Source: Metabacillus_B sp050107715 (lineage in GTDB: Bacteria > Bacillota > Bacilli > Bacillales > Bacillaceae). From it: 64,000 nucleotides of DNA. Positions 17,757 through 26,907 of this stretch are shown here, piece by piece; the stretch's first letter is position 1; every line of letters begins with the position of its first letter. The position numbers and the translations under genes are program-made. The stretch covers positions 806,001 to 870,000 of the forward strand of contig NZ_JBNILN010000001.1 of the NCBI RefSeq assembly GCF_050107715.1, given 5' to 3'. The notes under the pieces are model-generated. The model made no database searches. It was not told the origin of the DNA and saw nothing but the letters and a program-made list of their open reading frames with translations.

Positions 17757-18419
17757 TTATCGTTTATCGATCATTCTTGCAGTGCTCATTCCGATAAATT
17801 GAACGAGCTGCACGAGAATGACCATTATGATGATCATGTACATCATTAAGTCTGTTTTAAATTGCTGATAGCCATACCGGATGGCGAAGTCTCCAATCCC
17901 GCCGCCGCCGACAACTCCCATGATGGTCGAGTAGGAGATAAAGCTGATCACGGATGTCGTTAAGCCGAGAACGAGGCCGGAGCGGGCTTCCACGAACAGA
18001 AATTTGAAAACAATCTGCCTGACGGAGGCTCCCATCGAGACGGCCGCTTCCAAGATCCCTTTTGGAACGTCCAGCAAGGATTGCTCGACGAGCCGGGAAT
18101 AATGCGCAACCGCAATGACCGAGAGCGGAATGGTGGCAGCCGCGGTGCCGATGGCCGTGCCGATGACCCACCTTGTAAAGGGAATGAGAAAAACGACCAG
18201 CAATAAAAACGGGAACGAACGAATGATATTGACGAGCAAATTCAGGGTCGAGAAAACAAACCGGTTCTCAAGGAGCTGGCCTTTTCTGCATAAGAAAAGA
18301 AGGGTGCCAGCGGGGAGTCCGAGAAGCACTGCTGCGAGGATTGAGATCCCCACCATGACGAACGTTTCCCCTATCGCCTGCCAGATTTCTGTTCCATATA
18401 GAGTCAGTACTTCAGGCAT
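17757..18419 (-). CDS. metI: Methionine ABC transporter permease
   Basis: A 220-residue inner-membrane permease of the MetI type with five or six helices. ATG 18419 overlaps the metN stop (ATGCCTGA), which suggests translational coupling; GTG 18431 is an alternative start in frame. The coupling loop reads ILEAAVSMGASVRQIVFKFLFVEARSGLVLG, which is typical, and the end matches MetI (SYSTIMGVVGGGGIGDFAIRYGYQQF). It works with metN and metQ on either side. Confidence 0.93.
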   Translation of the reverse strand: MPEVLTLYGTEIWQAIGETFVMVGISILAAVLLGLPAGTLLFLCRKGQLLENRFVFSTLNLLVNIIRSFPFLLLVVFLIPFTRWVIGTAIGTAAATIPLSVIAVAHYSRLVEQSLLDVPKGILEAAVSMGASVRQIVFKFLFVEARSGLVLGLTTSVISFISYSTIMGVVGGGGIGDFAIRYGYQQFKTDLMMYMIIIMVILVQLVQFIGMSTARMIDKR

Positions 18420-19161
18420 GACCGGCTTCACCGTCCCTTGTCAGTTCATCGACAAAATATTGTGCACTGTTTTCTTTATACTGAATCCCTTTTGGCTCGT
18501 TTTCGACCGTTTTATAAATCTCTCCCTCAGCCATGATCGTCACACGGCTGCAGATGCTTTTAATGACATCCATTTCGTGACTGACGATGACTATCGTTAC
18601 GCCGAGGCTTTTATTGATTTCCTCCAATACCCCAAGCAGCTCAGCTGTTGTACGGGGATCCAGCGCGGAGGCCGGCTCGTCGCACAGCAAAACCTGGGGC
18701 CTGTTCGCGAGTGCCCGGGCAATGGCGACGCGCTGCTTTTGTCCGCCGCTCAGCTGAGAAGGATATTGGCTGGCATAGCTTTTAAGCCCTACAAATTGAA
18801 GGCATTCCAGCACACGGCCCTGCCGCTCTTTCTTTGGAACACCCGCAAGCTCCAGGGATACGGCGACATTATCGTAAACCGTCTTGTTTGCGGCAAGATG
18901 GAAATGCTGAAAAATCATCCCGATCGATTTCCGGGCCTTCCTGAGCTGCCTGCTGTTCATCCCGGTGAGCGTTTGCCCGTTTACTGAAACTTCTCCTTCG
19001 TCCGGCTGCTCCAGAACATTCATCAGCCGCAGCAGCGTGGACTTTCCCGCTCCGCTGGCGCCGATGATTCCGTGGATTTCCCCTTGATGAATCGTTAAAG
19101 ACACAGATTTGACAGCCTGAAACTGTGCAAAACGTTTACTCACTTTGTCCAAAATAATCAC
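18412..19161 (-). CDS. metN: Methionine ABC transporter ATPase lacking the C-terminal NIL domain
   Basis: ABC ATPase of 249 residues from GTG 19161, which has AAAGGGG seven bases upstream. The open frame extends to 19218, but that part looks non-coding. Walker A is GASGAGKS, the signature is LSGGQKQRVAIARAL and Walker B is VLLCDEPASALD, followed by the switch His in VIVSHEMDV. Ordinary MetN proteins have about 340 residues because of a C-terminal NIL/ACT domain that senses intracellular methionine. Here the protein ends right after the helical part (GIQYKENSAQYFVDELTRDG). There is no sign of a frameshift, and the stop overlaps metI. Confidence 0.9.
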   Translation of the reverse strand: MIILDKVSKRFAQFQAVKSVSLTIHQGEIHGIIGASGAGKSTLLRLMNVLEQPDEGEVSVNGQTLTGMNSRQLRKARKSIGMIFQHFHLAANKTVYDNVAVSLELAGVPKKERQGRVLECLQFVGLKSYASQYPSQLSGGQKQRVAIARALANRPQVLLCDEPASALDPRTTAELLGVLEEINKSLGVTIVIVSHEMDVIKSICSRVTIMAEGEIYKTVENEPKGIQYKENSAQYFVDELTRDGEAGHA

Positions 19162-19206
19162 AAAAAAACCCCTTTCTAGGGATAGAGGGTGACGGCAGTG
19201 CTTCAA

Positions 19207-19235
19207 ATTATAGCTCAATTAGGCAAGGTTGTCAT
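19207..19235 (-). promoter_or_regulatory. Promoter of the metNIQ operon
   Basis: On the minus strand ATGACA (19235-19230) and TATAAT (19212-19207) are 17 bases apart. The leader to the metN start is about 40 bases, too short for an S-box riboswitch. Confidence 0.6.
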
Positions 19236-19266
19236 TCCAGCGGGTTTTTCCGAAACACTTCTCGCT

Positions 19267-19294
19267 TTGAATAACCGGTCTTGTCCTCTATAAT
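19267..19294 (+). promoter_or_regulatory. katG promoter
   Basis: TTGAAT (19267-19272) and TATAAT (19289-19294) with a 16-base spacer. It is divergent from the met promoter. Confidence 0.65.
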
Positions 19295-19298
19295 TAAA

Positions 19299-19313
19299 TT
19301 ATCACAATTATCA
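19299..19313 (+). promoter_or_regulatory. PerR-like box
   Basis: TTATCACAATTATCA differs from the Per box TTATAATNATTATAA at three positions and lies just behind the katG -10 element. Peroxide-responsive repression by PerR is likely but needs binding data. Confidence 0.55.
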
Positions 19314-19363
19314 ATCTTTTAGTCTTTGCGAATGCGATGTTTAAAACAGGGAGGAAATGAAAA

Positions 19364-21610
19364 ATGGAAAGCAATCATAGGCCCGACCAGAAAGAACATA
19401 CGTCTGCAGGACAGTGTCCTGTCACCCATCACAAAGACAGTGCCATTACGACATCAAATGCTCCCGGCGGAACAACGAACAGAGACTGGTGGCCGAACCA
19501 GCTGAACCTTTCCGTGCTGCGCCAGCATGACCGGAAGTCCAACCCGATGGGCGAGGATTTCGATTACCGGGCTGAATTTTCAAAGCTCGATTATGATGCG
19601 CTAAAGGAAGATCTTCATTCACTCATGACTGACAGCCAGGAATGGTGGCCGGCTGACTACGGCCACTACGGTCCTTTCTTTATCCGGATGTCCTGGCACG
19701 CGGCAGGTACATACCGGACAGCTGACGGGCGCGGAGGCGGCGCATCAGGCTCGCAGCGCTTTGCCCCGCTGAACAGCTGGCCGGATAACGTCAATCTCGA
19801 TAAAGCACGGCGCCTGCTGTGGCCGATCAAACAAAAATACGGAAATAAAATTTCCTGGGCGGACCTTTTGGTGCTGACCGGAAACGTAGCGCTTGAGTCC
19901 ATGGGATTGAAAACCTTTGGCTTTGCCGGAGGACGCGAAGACATCTGGCATCCGGAGGAGGATGTGTATTGGGGTACGGAAAAGGAATGGCTCGCTGATA
20001 ACCGCTACTCCGGCGACCGGGAATTGGAGGATCCGCTTGCAGCCGTACAGATGGGCCTCATCTATGTGAATCCGGAAGGTCCGAACGGAAAGCCGGATCC
20101 GCTTGGAAGCGCCCGCGATATTCGGGATACCTTCGGACGCATGGCAATGAACGACGAAGAAACAGTGGCCCTTATCGCAGGCGGTCATACCTTCGGGAAG
20201 GCTCACGGAGCAGGAGATCCATCCCATGTAGGTGATGATCCGGAAGCGGCTACGCTTGAAACCCAGGGTCTTGGCTGGATCAGCACATACGGAAGCGGAA
20301 AAGGACGGGATACGATTTCAAGCGGTGTGGACGGCGCGTGGACGACCAATCCGACGAAATGGGATAACGGCTACTTTGACCTGCTGTTTGGGTATGAGTG
20401 GGAATTGACGAAGAGTGCAGCGGGCGCTTATCAATGGACCCCTGTCGATATGACCGAGGAGCATATGGCCCCGGACGCTGAGGATCCTTCCATCCGGGTT
20501 AAGACGATGATGTCAACAGCGGATATGGCGCTGCGGATGGATCCGGAATACGTGAAAATTTCCCGCCGGTTCCATGAAAACCCTGAAGAGTTTGCCGATG
20601 CGTTTGCCAGGGCATGGTTCAAGCTTCTGCACCGCGATATGGGACCAAGAGTCCGCTATATGGGTCCTGAGGTTCCGGAAGAAGAGTTAATCTGGCAGGA
20701 TCCTGTTCCAGCCGTTGATTATGAGCTTTCTCAAGCAGAAATACAGGACCTGAAAGAAAAAATCCTGAGCTCGGGATTAACGGTGAGCGAGCTAGTCAAG
20801 ACAGCCTGGGCTTCCGCGAGCACCTATCGCTTTTCAGATATGCGCGGCGGGGCGAATGGTGCCCGTATTCGTCTTGCTCCCCAAAAAGACTGGGAAGCAA
20901 ACGAGCCGGAACAGCTCTCCAAGGTTCTCGATGTGTACGAGAGCATCCAAAGCCAGCTTGACAAAAACGTCAGCCTCGCCGATTTAATTGTCCTCGGCGG
21001 AAATGCAGCCGTTGAAAAAGCCGCCAGAGATGCAGGCTTTGACTTAGCGGTGCCATTTAATCCCGGCCGCGGCGATGCGTCCGAGGAACAAACCGATGCT
21101 GTAAGCTTCGATGTGTTAGAGCCTGTATCAGACGGCTTCCGTAACTACCAGAAAAAAGAATACTCAACAAGCCCGGAAGAAATGCTGATCGATAAAGCGC
21201 AGCTGCTTGGCCTGACCGCTCCGGAAATGACGGTTCTTGTCGGAGGCTTGCGTGTACTCGGCGCAAACCATGGCGGCACCAATCACGGAGTATTCACCGA
21301 CCGCACCGGTCCGCTCACAAACGACTTCTTCATCAGCCTGCTCGATATGGGCATTGAATGGAAAGAAGCAGGCTTCAACCAATACGAGGGCCGCGACAGA
21401 AAAACAGGTGAGGTCGTCCGTACGGCTACACGCTTCGATCTCGTCTTCGGTTCCAATTCTGTCCTTCGGGCGCTCGCAGAGGTCTACGCGCAGGACGATA
21501 ACAAAGAGAAATTCGTCCGCGACTTTATCTCGGCCTGGACGAAGGTGATGGACGCCGACCGTTTTGATCTTAAATACACGAATCAACTCGTTACCGCCAA
21601 TCAAGCATAA
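19364..21610 (+). CDS. katG: Catalase-peroxidase
   Basis: Haem enzyme that decomposes hydrogen peroxide and has peroxidase activity. It has 748 residues, the usual bifunctional length with two homologous peroxidase-like halves. The distal site is visible as R108, W111 and H112 (RMSWHAAGTYR); the proximal His is in LIAGGHTFGKAHG. The Trp-Tyr-Met crosslink residues are expected at W111, the Tyr of LIYVNPEGPNG and a Met about 26 residues further on. GGGAGG lies nine bases before the ATG. It is monocistronic, with a promoter, a PerR-like box and a terminator. Many bacilli use a KatA-type catalase instead. Confidence 0.97.
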   Translation: MESNHRPDQKEHTSAGQCPVTHHKDSAITTSNAPGGTTNRDWWPNQLNLSVLRQHDRKSNPMGEDFDYRAEFSKLDYDALKEDLHSLMTDSQEWWPADYGHYGPFFIRMSWHAAGTYRTADGRGGGASGSQRFAPLNSWPDNVNLDKARRLLWPIKQKYGNKISWADLLVLTGNVALESMGLKTFGFAGGREDIWHPEEDVYWGTEKEWLADNRYSGDRELEDPLAAVQMGLIYVNPEGPNGKPDPLGSARDIRDTFGRMAMNDEETVALIAGGHTFGKAHGAGDPSHVGDDPEAATLETQGLGWISTYGSGKGRDTISSGVDGAWTTNPTKWDNGYFDLLFGYEWELTKSAAGAYQWTPVDMTEEHMAPDAEDPSIRVKTMMSTADMALRMDPEYVKISRRFHENPEEFADAFARAWFKLLHRDMGPRVRYMGPEVPEEELIWQDPVPAVDYELSQAEIQDLKEKILSSGLTVSELVKTAWASASTYRFSDMRGGANGARIRLAPQKDWEANEPEQLSKVLDVYESIQSQLDKNVSLADLIVLGGNAAVEKAARDAGFDLAVPFNPGRGDASEEQTDAVSFDVLEPVSDGFRNYQKKEYSTSPEEMLIDKAQLLGLTAPEMTVLVGGLRVLGANHGGTNHGVFTDRTGPLTNDFFISLLDMGIEWKEAGFNQYEGRDRKTGEVVRTATRFDLVFGSNSVLRALAEVYAQDDNKEKFVRDFISAWTKVMDADRFDLKYTNQLVTANQA

Positions 21611-21612
21611 TG

Positions 21613-21649
21613 AAAAGCACCTTATCCGAATCGGGTAAGGTGCTTTTTT
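21613..21649 (+). terminator. Terminator of katG
   Basis: AAAAGCACCTTA pairs with TAAGGTGCTTTT, followed by further T. Confidence 0.9.
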
Positions 21650-21715
21650 ATATACATAGTTACGGGAAACGGGGAAACGATAGAACTGAATCTTATTTCG
21701 CCAGGAGGGAAACCG

Positions 21716-22339
21716 ATGCAAAATCAAAACATCAGCCAGCCCGGACAGCAGCCCGCTCCCGGCATGCAGCCAGCTGCATCAAAGGATCACGGGGGCCATG
21801 AGCTATTCGATGCCCATGAAGTCATCGCCGGAATCATCACGATGCTTGATCAATACCAGATGTACGAGCAGCACATGAAGGACCCCGAGCTCAAAGATAT
21901 CGCCCAGCGCCAGACAGCATTCGTGACCCAAATGTACAACACGATCGTTGATGCGTTCTCAACCGGCCAAAAGCCGGCTGTCTCCACCCAGGTATACAAA
22001 ATGACCCAAAACAACGACACCGTATACGGAGTAAAGCCCGGCCAGCCTAAAAAGCCGAACCAATCCGTATCCGAGCTCTCCGATCAGGGCCTGTCTGCGT
22101 ACATGCTCAGCAACACGAAATCACTGGCCACCCTGCTCGCCATGACCGCACTCGAGATGACCAATCCCGTCCTCCGCCGCGTCATCGCCGACAGTGTCCC
22201 GAATTTTATCGAGCTAAGCTACGAAATCTTCCTTTATCAAAACAAGCACGGCTACTACCAGGTCCCGCAATTGATGCAGCAGGACATGAATGCGATGCTG
22301 AACAGCTATGGGAAAGCACCAGGAAACAGGGTGCATTGA
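21716..22339 (+). CDS. CotF-family spore coat protein
   Basis: A 207-residue protein starting at ATG 21716 behind AGGAGG. The first 25 residues are Gln/Pro-rich (QNISQPGQQPAPGMQPAA). The rest is the helical Coat_F domain (DAHEVIAGIITMLDQYQMYEQHMKDPELKDIAQRQ and SNTKSLATLLAMTALEMTNPVLRRV in character). Proteins of this kind are packed into the spore coat, so expression should be late in the mother cell, although I did not identify a sigma-K promoter. It supports a spore-forming host. Confidence 0.85.
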   Translation: MQNQNISQPGQQPAPGMQPAASKDHGGHELFDAHEVIAGIITMLDQYQMYEQHMKDPELKDIAQRQTAFVTQMYNTIVDAFSTGQKPAVSTQVYKMTQNNDTVYGVKPGQPKKPNQSVSELSDQGLSAYMLSNTKSLATLLAMTALEMTNPVLRRVIADSVPNFIELSYEIFLYQNKHGYYQVPQLMQQDMNAMLNSYGKAPGNRVH

Positions 22340-22346
22340 TGCTTGA

Positions 22347-22375
22347 GACCGGGCCTTTTGGGGTCCGGTTTTTTA
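22347..22375 (+). terminator. Terminator of the coat protein gene
   Basis: GACCGGGCC pairs with GGTCCGGT, followed by six T. Confidence 0.8.
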
Positions 22376-22652
22376 TATGCACAGCAATAGGGAAATTAGA
22401 GATAGCTACCATAATAAACTATCACGATTAGATTTAATGGTTTTATTTCCATATCTCCACTGAACATACCTTTTCTTCTTGTTGTATTTTTTACAAAACG
22501 TTACAATTATCACAGTGCAAAAAAACAAGAACGACATTCATAGACATTTTATCAAGGCTTATTAGATCCGGTTATTTATTTTCCGAAAATTAGGAGTTAC
22601 CCTCGTGACTCTGCCGTAACCAGAACAGTATGAAACCATATTACGAATCCAG

Positions 22653-22844
22653 GTGAATGAATTGAACAACATGTTGATGGGATTTATCTTTGTTTTAAGC
22701 GGTATTACATTCTTACTGTTATCCTTAACAATAAGTATGCCGTCCGTATTATGGGCCGTTTCACTCGGAACAAGCATTATCTTGAATATTTCAGGTACAG
22801 CCTTGTTTATGCAGTATATGAAAGAAGCAAAGGAGAGCTACTGA
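22653..22844 (+). CDS. Small two-helix membrane protein, unknown
   Basis: Up to 63 residues from ATG 22653. Two hydrophobic segments (LLMGF-type, residues 8-30, and WAVSLGTSIILNISGTALF, residues 34-52) are followed by a charged tail, KEAKESY. The upstream AGGTGA lies too close to the first ATG, so the true start may be ATG 22668 (MLMGFIF). I do not recognise a family. A strong hairpin terminator lies about 125 bases downstream. Confidence 0.45.
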   Translation: MNELNNMLMGFIFVLSGITFLLLSLTISMPSVLWAVSLGTSIILNISGTALFMQYMKEAKESY

Positions 22845-22968
22845 TTCAAGGTGTAACCTCATATGTTGAACGTGAACGGTACCCAAGATATTAAAGGCAG
22901 GCAGATACATGTTACCCCGCTCTGCCACCGATCATAAATGATCGTACATAAAGAATGAAAAACATTGT

Positions 22969-22992
22969 GCTTAGCTGATGCTAAGCTTTTTT
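22969..22992 (+). terminator. Intrinsic terminator
   Basis: GCTTAGC and GCTAAGC around TGAT, followed by six T. It could end the small membrane protein transcript. Nothing else is seen between 22845 and 23135. Confidence 0.75.
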
Positions 22993-23135
22993 ATACTTAA
23001 ATTTCAGGGTTAACCCCCTTCTAAAGCTATGGTTTAAGAAGAATTTGAACATAACTAATGAGAAGAGTGCGTTATATCCCTTGTATAAGGGTATACATGC
23101 TGCATAAGAAACATTAATTCAAAGGAGACCATCCA

Positions 23136-24176
23136 ATGAAAGCAGTTCAAGTAACGGGCTACGGCGGTGTAGATAAGCTGGAGCTGGTGGAACAGGCCAT
23201 TCCGGAACCAAAGGAGAATGAAGTACTGGTTCAGGTAAAGGCTTGCGGCATGAATAATACGGAGATCTGGATGAGAGAAGGGGCTTACGGGACAGAAGCA
23301 AAGTCGGGCTGGAAGCCGAACGGCGTGCATTTCCCCCGGACTCCGGGTTCAGATATTGCAGGGGTGATTGTAAAAGCGGGAAAAGCGGTCGATGATGCTT
23401 TGATTGGCAAGGATGTGGTCCTTTTTCCTTTCACGTCGGGAGGTGAGAACGGGCTTGAGCATATTTCTGAAGATATGTCGTTCATCGGTTCAGAGTACGA
23501 TGGAGGCTATGCGGAGTATGTGGTGTGGCCTGCCAGTCTATGCTTTGAAATGCCTCTTCCAAGCTATACGGAAAGTGCCGTGTTTTCGGTCAGCGGCTTA
23601 ACAGCCTGGCATATGGCGGAGCAAATTAAGATTCAGCCCGGGGAAACCGTTATGGTCACAGGTGCAAACGGGGGAGTGGGTTCCTTAAACGTTCAAATCG
23701 CCTCCAGCGTCTTCGGTGCAAAGGTTATTGCCATAGTCGGGGACTTGGCATTAGAGGAAAGGATGAAAGACTTGGGGGCCGCCCATGTGCTTTCCTATAA
23801 GTCCGAGAGGCTTGCTGAAGAGATTTTAGAGGTGAATGGCGGTCCAATTGATTCTGTTCTGGACGTTGTAGGAGATTCTCTGTTCGCCATCTCCCTGCAG
23901 GTCCTGAAGAATGGCGGGAAGTTCTGTACATCCGGTTCAGCCGGGGGCCAGAAGACAGAGCTTGATTTCAGAGTGTTATATTTAAAGCACATTACCCTTT
24001 ACGGCTCCGTTTTAGGGACGAGGGAGGAATTCGGACGGATGCTCCGCGCCATCAGCGAAAGGAAAATCAAGCCGGTCATTGACCGTACGTTTCCCTTAGA
24101 AGAGGCAAAGGAAGCGCAGACCTATTTTAAACAGTCTGGGAAAACCGGAAAGATTGTGCTGCTTCCCGGGAATTGA
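23136..24176 (+). CDS. Zinc-type alcohol dehydrogenase-like / quinone reductase (MDR family)
   Basis: A 346-residue medium-chain dehydrogenase/reductase starting at ATG 23136 behind AAAGGAG. The N-terminal GroES-like domain contains CGMNNTEIWMREGAYG and the PGSDIAG motif. The Rossmann domain contains MVTGANGGVGSLNVQIAS, which binds NAD(P)H. The clustered Cys residues of structural-zinc alcohol dehydrogenases are absent, so it fits the quinone-oxidoreductase branch. The substrate cannot be told. An imperfect inverted repeat (CCCTT-GTAT-AAGGG) at 23078-23091 may be an operator. Confidence 0.85.
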   Translation: MKAVQVTGYGGVDKLELVEQAIPEPKENEVLVQVKACGMNNTEIWMREGAYGTEAKSGWKPNGVHFPRTPGSDIAGVIVKAGKAVDDALIGKDVVLFPFTSGGENGLEHISEDMSFIGSEYDGGYAEYVVWPASLCFEMPLPSYTESAVFSVSGLTAWHMAEQIKIQPGETVMVTGANGGVGSLNVQIASSVFGAKVIAIVGDLALEERMKDLGAAHVLSYKSERLAEEILEVNGGPIDSVLDVVGDSLFAISLQVLKNGGKFCTSGSAGGQKTELDFRVLYLKHITLYGSVLGTREEFGRMLRAISERKIKPVIDRTFPLEEAKEAQTYFKQSGKTGKIVLLPGN

Positions 24177-24183
24177 ACCCAAC

Positions 24184-24213
24184 AGAAAAACTCGTCACCA
24201 TGTGACGAGTTTT
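24184..24213. terminator. Bidirectional terminator
   Basis: AAAAACTCGTCAC and GTGACGAGTTTTT surround CAT. It serves the MDR gene and the convergent HAD phosphatase gene. Confidence 0.9.
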
Positions 24214-24227
24214 TCGTTCTAAATATT

Positions 24228-25109
24228 CTAAACGGGCTCTTTCGCTGCTTTCTCCGAGCTTAAAACGTACTCGATTGCGAGCGCCACGCCGTGGTCATCG
24301 TTGGCTGCCGTGACATAGTCGCTTTTTTGTTTGATTTCTTCCTGTGCATTGCCCATGGCGACCGCAAAGCCGGCTGCATCGAACATGGGAAGGTCATTGA
24401 ACTGATCACCGATTGCGACCGTTTCTTCCAGCGGAATCCCGAGGTACGCGGCCATGATCTTCAGGCCGTTTCCTTTATTCCCGCTGATGTTCATGACTTC
24501 GATGTTAAAGGAAGAGGAGGATGTGACATAGACGCCCTCAATGGCTTTGAGCGCCGTCTGGAGCCGCTCCTTCTGAACAGGATCCAGCACAAGCAGGAAA
24601 AACTTCTGAATCGCAAGCTCTTCGTCCTCCAGCAGTGCTTGAACATTATCAAACGCCTGCAGGCCATCGGCTTCCTCCGGAATGAACGTCATTTTGCCGA
24701 AGTTTTCATCTTCATAGTAATCGTCCGGTACAGCCCCAGAATCAAGGACATGCTTTAATCGAGCGGGCCATTCGCGGTGAAAATAAACCCCTTTGGTCGT
24801 ATAGATTTTAAAGGGGACGCTTTCCCTTTCCGCTGCCTCTGCAATGGCCTGATTATGGGACTCCGGTAATGAGGTCAGCTCCAGAAGCTTTCCATCTGCA
24901 AATACCGCCGTTCCGTTGCTTCCGCCCATCGGCAGATCCAGGTCATATCGATCCAATACCTCCCGGATCGACTCTGGCGCCCGTCCTGACAAGACCATTA
25001 CCTTGTGTCCAAGGCTTTGTGCTTTTTTAATCGCTTGAACGTTTTCGGGACTGATTTCATTTCTCGAAGATAATGTCGTCCCGTCCATATCCAGTGCAAA
25101 TAGTTTCAT
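24228..25109 (-). CDS. Cof-type HAD-IIB phosphatase
   Basis: A 293-residue haloacid dehalogenase-superfamily phosphatase. Motif I is FALDMDGTTL, with the nucleophile Asp at position 6 and the acid/base Asp at position 8. Motif II is VLSGRAPES and the C-terminal metal motif is AIGDQFNDLPMF. A cap domain lies between residues 85 and 200. The family dephosphorylates sugar phosphates, flavin nucleotides or pyridoxal phosphate, and the specific substrate cannot be read from sequence. It is monocistronic. Confidence 0.88.
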   Translation of the reverse strand: MKLFALDMDGTTLSSRNEISPENVQAIKKAQSLGHKVMVLSGRAPESIREVLDRYDLDLPMGGSNGTAVFADGKLLELTSLPESHNQAIAEAAERESVPFKIYTTKGVYFHREWPARLKHVLDSGAVPDDYYEDENFGKMTFIPEEADGLQAFDNVQALLEDEELAIQKFFLLVLDPVQKERLQTALKAIEGVYVTSSSSFNIEVMNISGNKGNGLKIMAAYLGIPLEETVAIGDQFNDLPMFDAAGFAVAMGNAQEEIKQKSDYVTAANDDHGVALAIEYVLSSEKAAKEPV

Positions 25110-25233
25110 TGATGTCTCTCCCTTCCGAGAAAATCCTTATTAAAGTATAACTCTTTCAGCCTATTTAAAAAATGGAATTGCTTAGCATTTTATTTTTTTG
25201 GAAAAATAAAAGTGAAGAGGAGGACGGTCCGCT

Positions 25234-26796
25234 TCACTTAATGGATAAAGGCACAGCACAGCTTACCCGGTTTCTCCCTGCTTCTTTTGCTGCATATAGC
25301 GCTTTGTCAGCCTGGTTCAAAAGCTGGTATAGGGTTTCGCTGAAATCCGCATGTGCCACCCCGAAGCTTGCAGTGGGAGAGATGAGGCCTTCCGCCGTCT
25401 GGAGCGGCTGCCCGTCGAGCCTGCTCCGAAGCTCTTCTGCAAGCGCCGCACCTTCTGTCTCCGTAATCCCTGCTAAGCCGAGAACAAACTCTTCGCCTCC
25501 ATAGCGGGCAAGCAGCCCCCGGCCGTTCAGCTGCTCTCTTAACACAGCCGCTACATGCTCCAGGACTTGATCGCCAATGGCGTGGCCATATGTATCGTTG
25601 ATGCTTTTAAAATAATCAATGTCCGCCAGAATGACGGTATATGGGACCGCTTGCTGCTGCGCAGCCTCAAATGCCGCTTCCCCTTGCTCAAAAAACGCCC
25701 TCCGGTTGTAAAGGCCCGTCAGTTCGTCGTAATACGCAAAGTGCTCCAGCCTGCTCTGCAATTGCTTTAGCTCCGTAAAATCCGTAAAGATCAGCAGGAT
25801 CCCTTCACGGTTGGAAGCATCACGGACCTTGGAGGTGCGGACCTGATAGGTGGACACCATTTCGCCGGAGCCGTGGATTTGGACCTCCCGCTGAACGGAA
25901 TTCCGCTCCAGATCAAACCGATCAGCACCGTTCGAAAAGATTTCCCAGACCTCTGCAAAGCTCTTCCCAAACATCGACATGTCCAGAAGAGGGAACATGT
26001 TCTGGCACGCCGCATTGTATTCCACAATCCGACGCGATTCATCCAGCACCATTACCCCGTCATTGATGCTGTTAAAAATTACATCCTTCGCGATGGGCAT
26101 CAGCGTAAACATGCGCGAGGTGGTGACCGACCATAAATAGAACAGCGAGGTCAGCCAGAGCACCATCGGAACCGGGTCAATGCCCCGCGGCGTGAGCCCC
26201 AGTAAATACAAAAACGCGGTGACCATTGGAATCAGCTGGCCAACGAGCAGCGAAAGCAGCTGAGGCCGGTATGAAGCTGCCGTCTCCCTCCAGCGCGATA
26301 GAACAAGCAAAAAGGCCACCAGCATACTCGCGAATGTGTAGAGACCGTTAATGATATACCAAACCCCAATCTCCTGATGCACATAAGGCGCTCCTAAAAC
26401 GGGATCGAGCTCATATACCCGGTAGTGAAAGTGATGACTATCATTCGTCACCACCATCACTAGTGTAATCAGTGGAACGAGCATCAGCGATAACGAAACC
26501 TTCTTCGACAAATGGATACCCAAATACTTCATGACAAACAGCAGCCCCATCGCCGCCGAAAACGGCAGTCCCGCATACAAAACCGCCGTCCAAAACTTGA
26601 TTTCCCCGAGTGTCGAGGACATTAAAACAAATACTGAACCTATGCAGTAAATTAAGCTGAAAAATGAATGCAATATAAAGACAGCCGCCATACTCGTATA
26701 ATGCTTCCGCTTTAGGTAAACGTACAAACACAAATACAAATTCAGCACAGCCGACGTACAAATCAGTGTAATTGATACAGTTAGTTCCGGACTCAC
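25234..26796 (-). CDS. Membrane-bound diguanylate cyclase (7TM sensor-PAS-GGDEF)
   Basis: A 520-residue protein from GTG 26796, with AAGGAG six bases upstream. The first 220 residues hold about seven membrane helices, as in the histidine-kinase-type 7TM sensor module. A PAS domain follows (SINDGVMVLDESRRIVEYNAA). The C-terminal GGDEF domain has ADIDYFKSINDTYGHAIGD and the active-site motif ARYGGEEF, so it should make cyclic di-GMP. The inhibitory RxxD site is absent: the positions before the active site read NGRG. Product feedback is therefore not expected. No effector gene is nearby. Confidence 0.88.
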   Translation of the reverse strand: MSPELTVSITLICTSAVLNLYLCLYVYLKRKHYTSMAAVFILHSFFSLIYCIGSVFVLMSSTLGEIKFWTAVLYAGLPFSAAMGLLFVMKYLGIHLSKKVSLSLMLVPLITLVMVVTNDSHHFHYRVYELDPVLGAPYVHQEIGVWYIINGLYTFASMLVAFLLVLSRWRETAASYRPQLLSLLVGQLIPMVTAFLYLLGLTPRGIDPVPMVLWLTSLFYLWSVTTSRMFTLMPIAKDVIFNSINDGVMVLDESRRIVEYNAACQNMFPLLDMSMFGKSFAEVWEIFSNGADRFDLERNSVQREVQIHGSGEMVSTYQVRTSKVRDASNREGILLIFTDFTELKQLQSRLEHFAYYDELTGLYNRRAFFEQGEAAFEAAQQQAVPYTVILADIDYFKSINDTYGHAIGDQVLEHVAAVLREQLNGRGLLARYGGEEFVLGLAGITETEGAALAEELRSRLDGQPLQTAEGLISPTASFGVAHADFSETLYQLLNQADKALYAAKEAGRNRVSCAVPLSIK

Positions 26797-26907
26797 ATTT
26801 TTCTCCTTGAAAGGCTTTTCTTAAATGTAGCATACAAACGGAGGGAATGGAGGCAAAAGGGGAGATGGAACAAAAGATTTTTACCAGCTGGAGCAAACAT
26901 TGCCTGC

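Noticed and set aside
19664..21727. Long minus-strand reading frames opposite katG
   Set aside because: They are shadows of a high-confidence coding sequence and have no start signals.
23075..23095. Operator of the MDR dehydrogenase gene
   Set aside because: The inverted repeat CCCTT-GTAT-AAGGG is only five bases per arm and the outer bases do not pair, so it is mentioned but not listed as a site.
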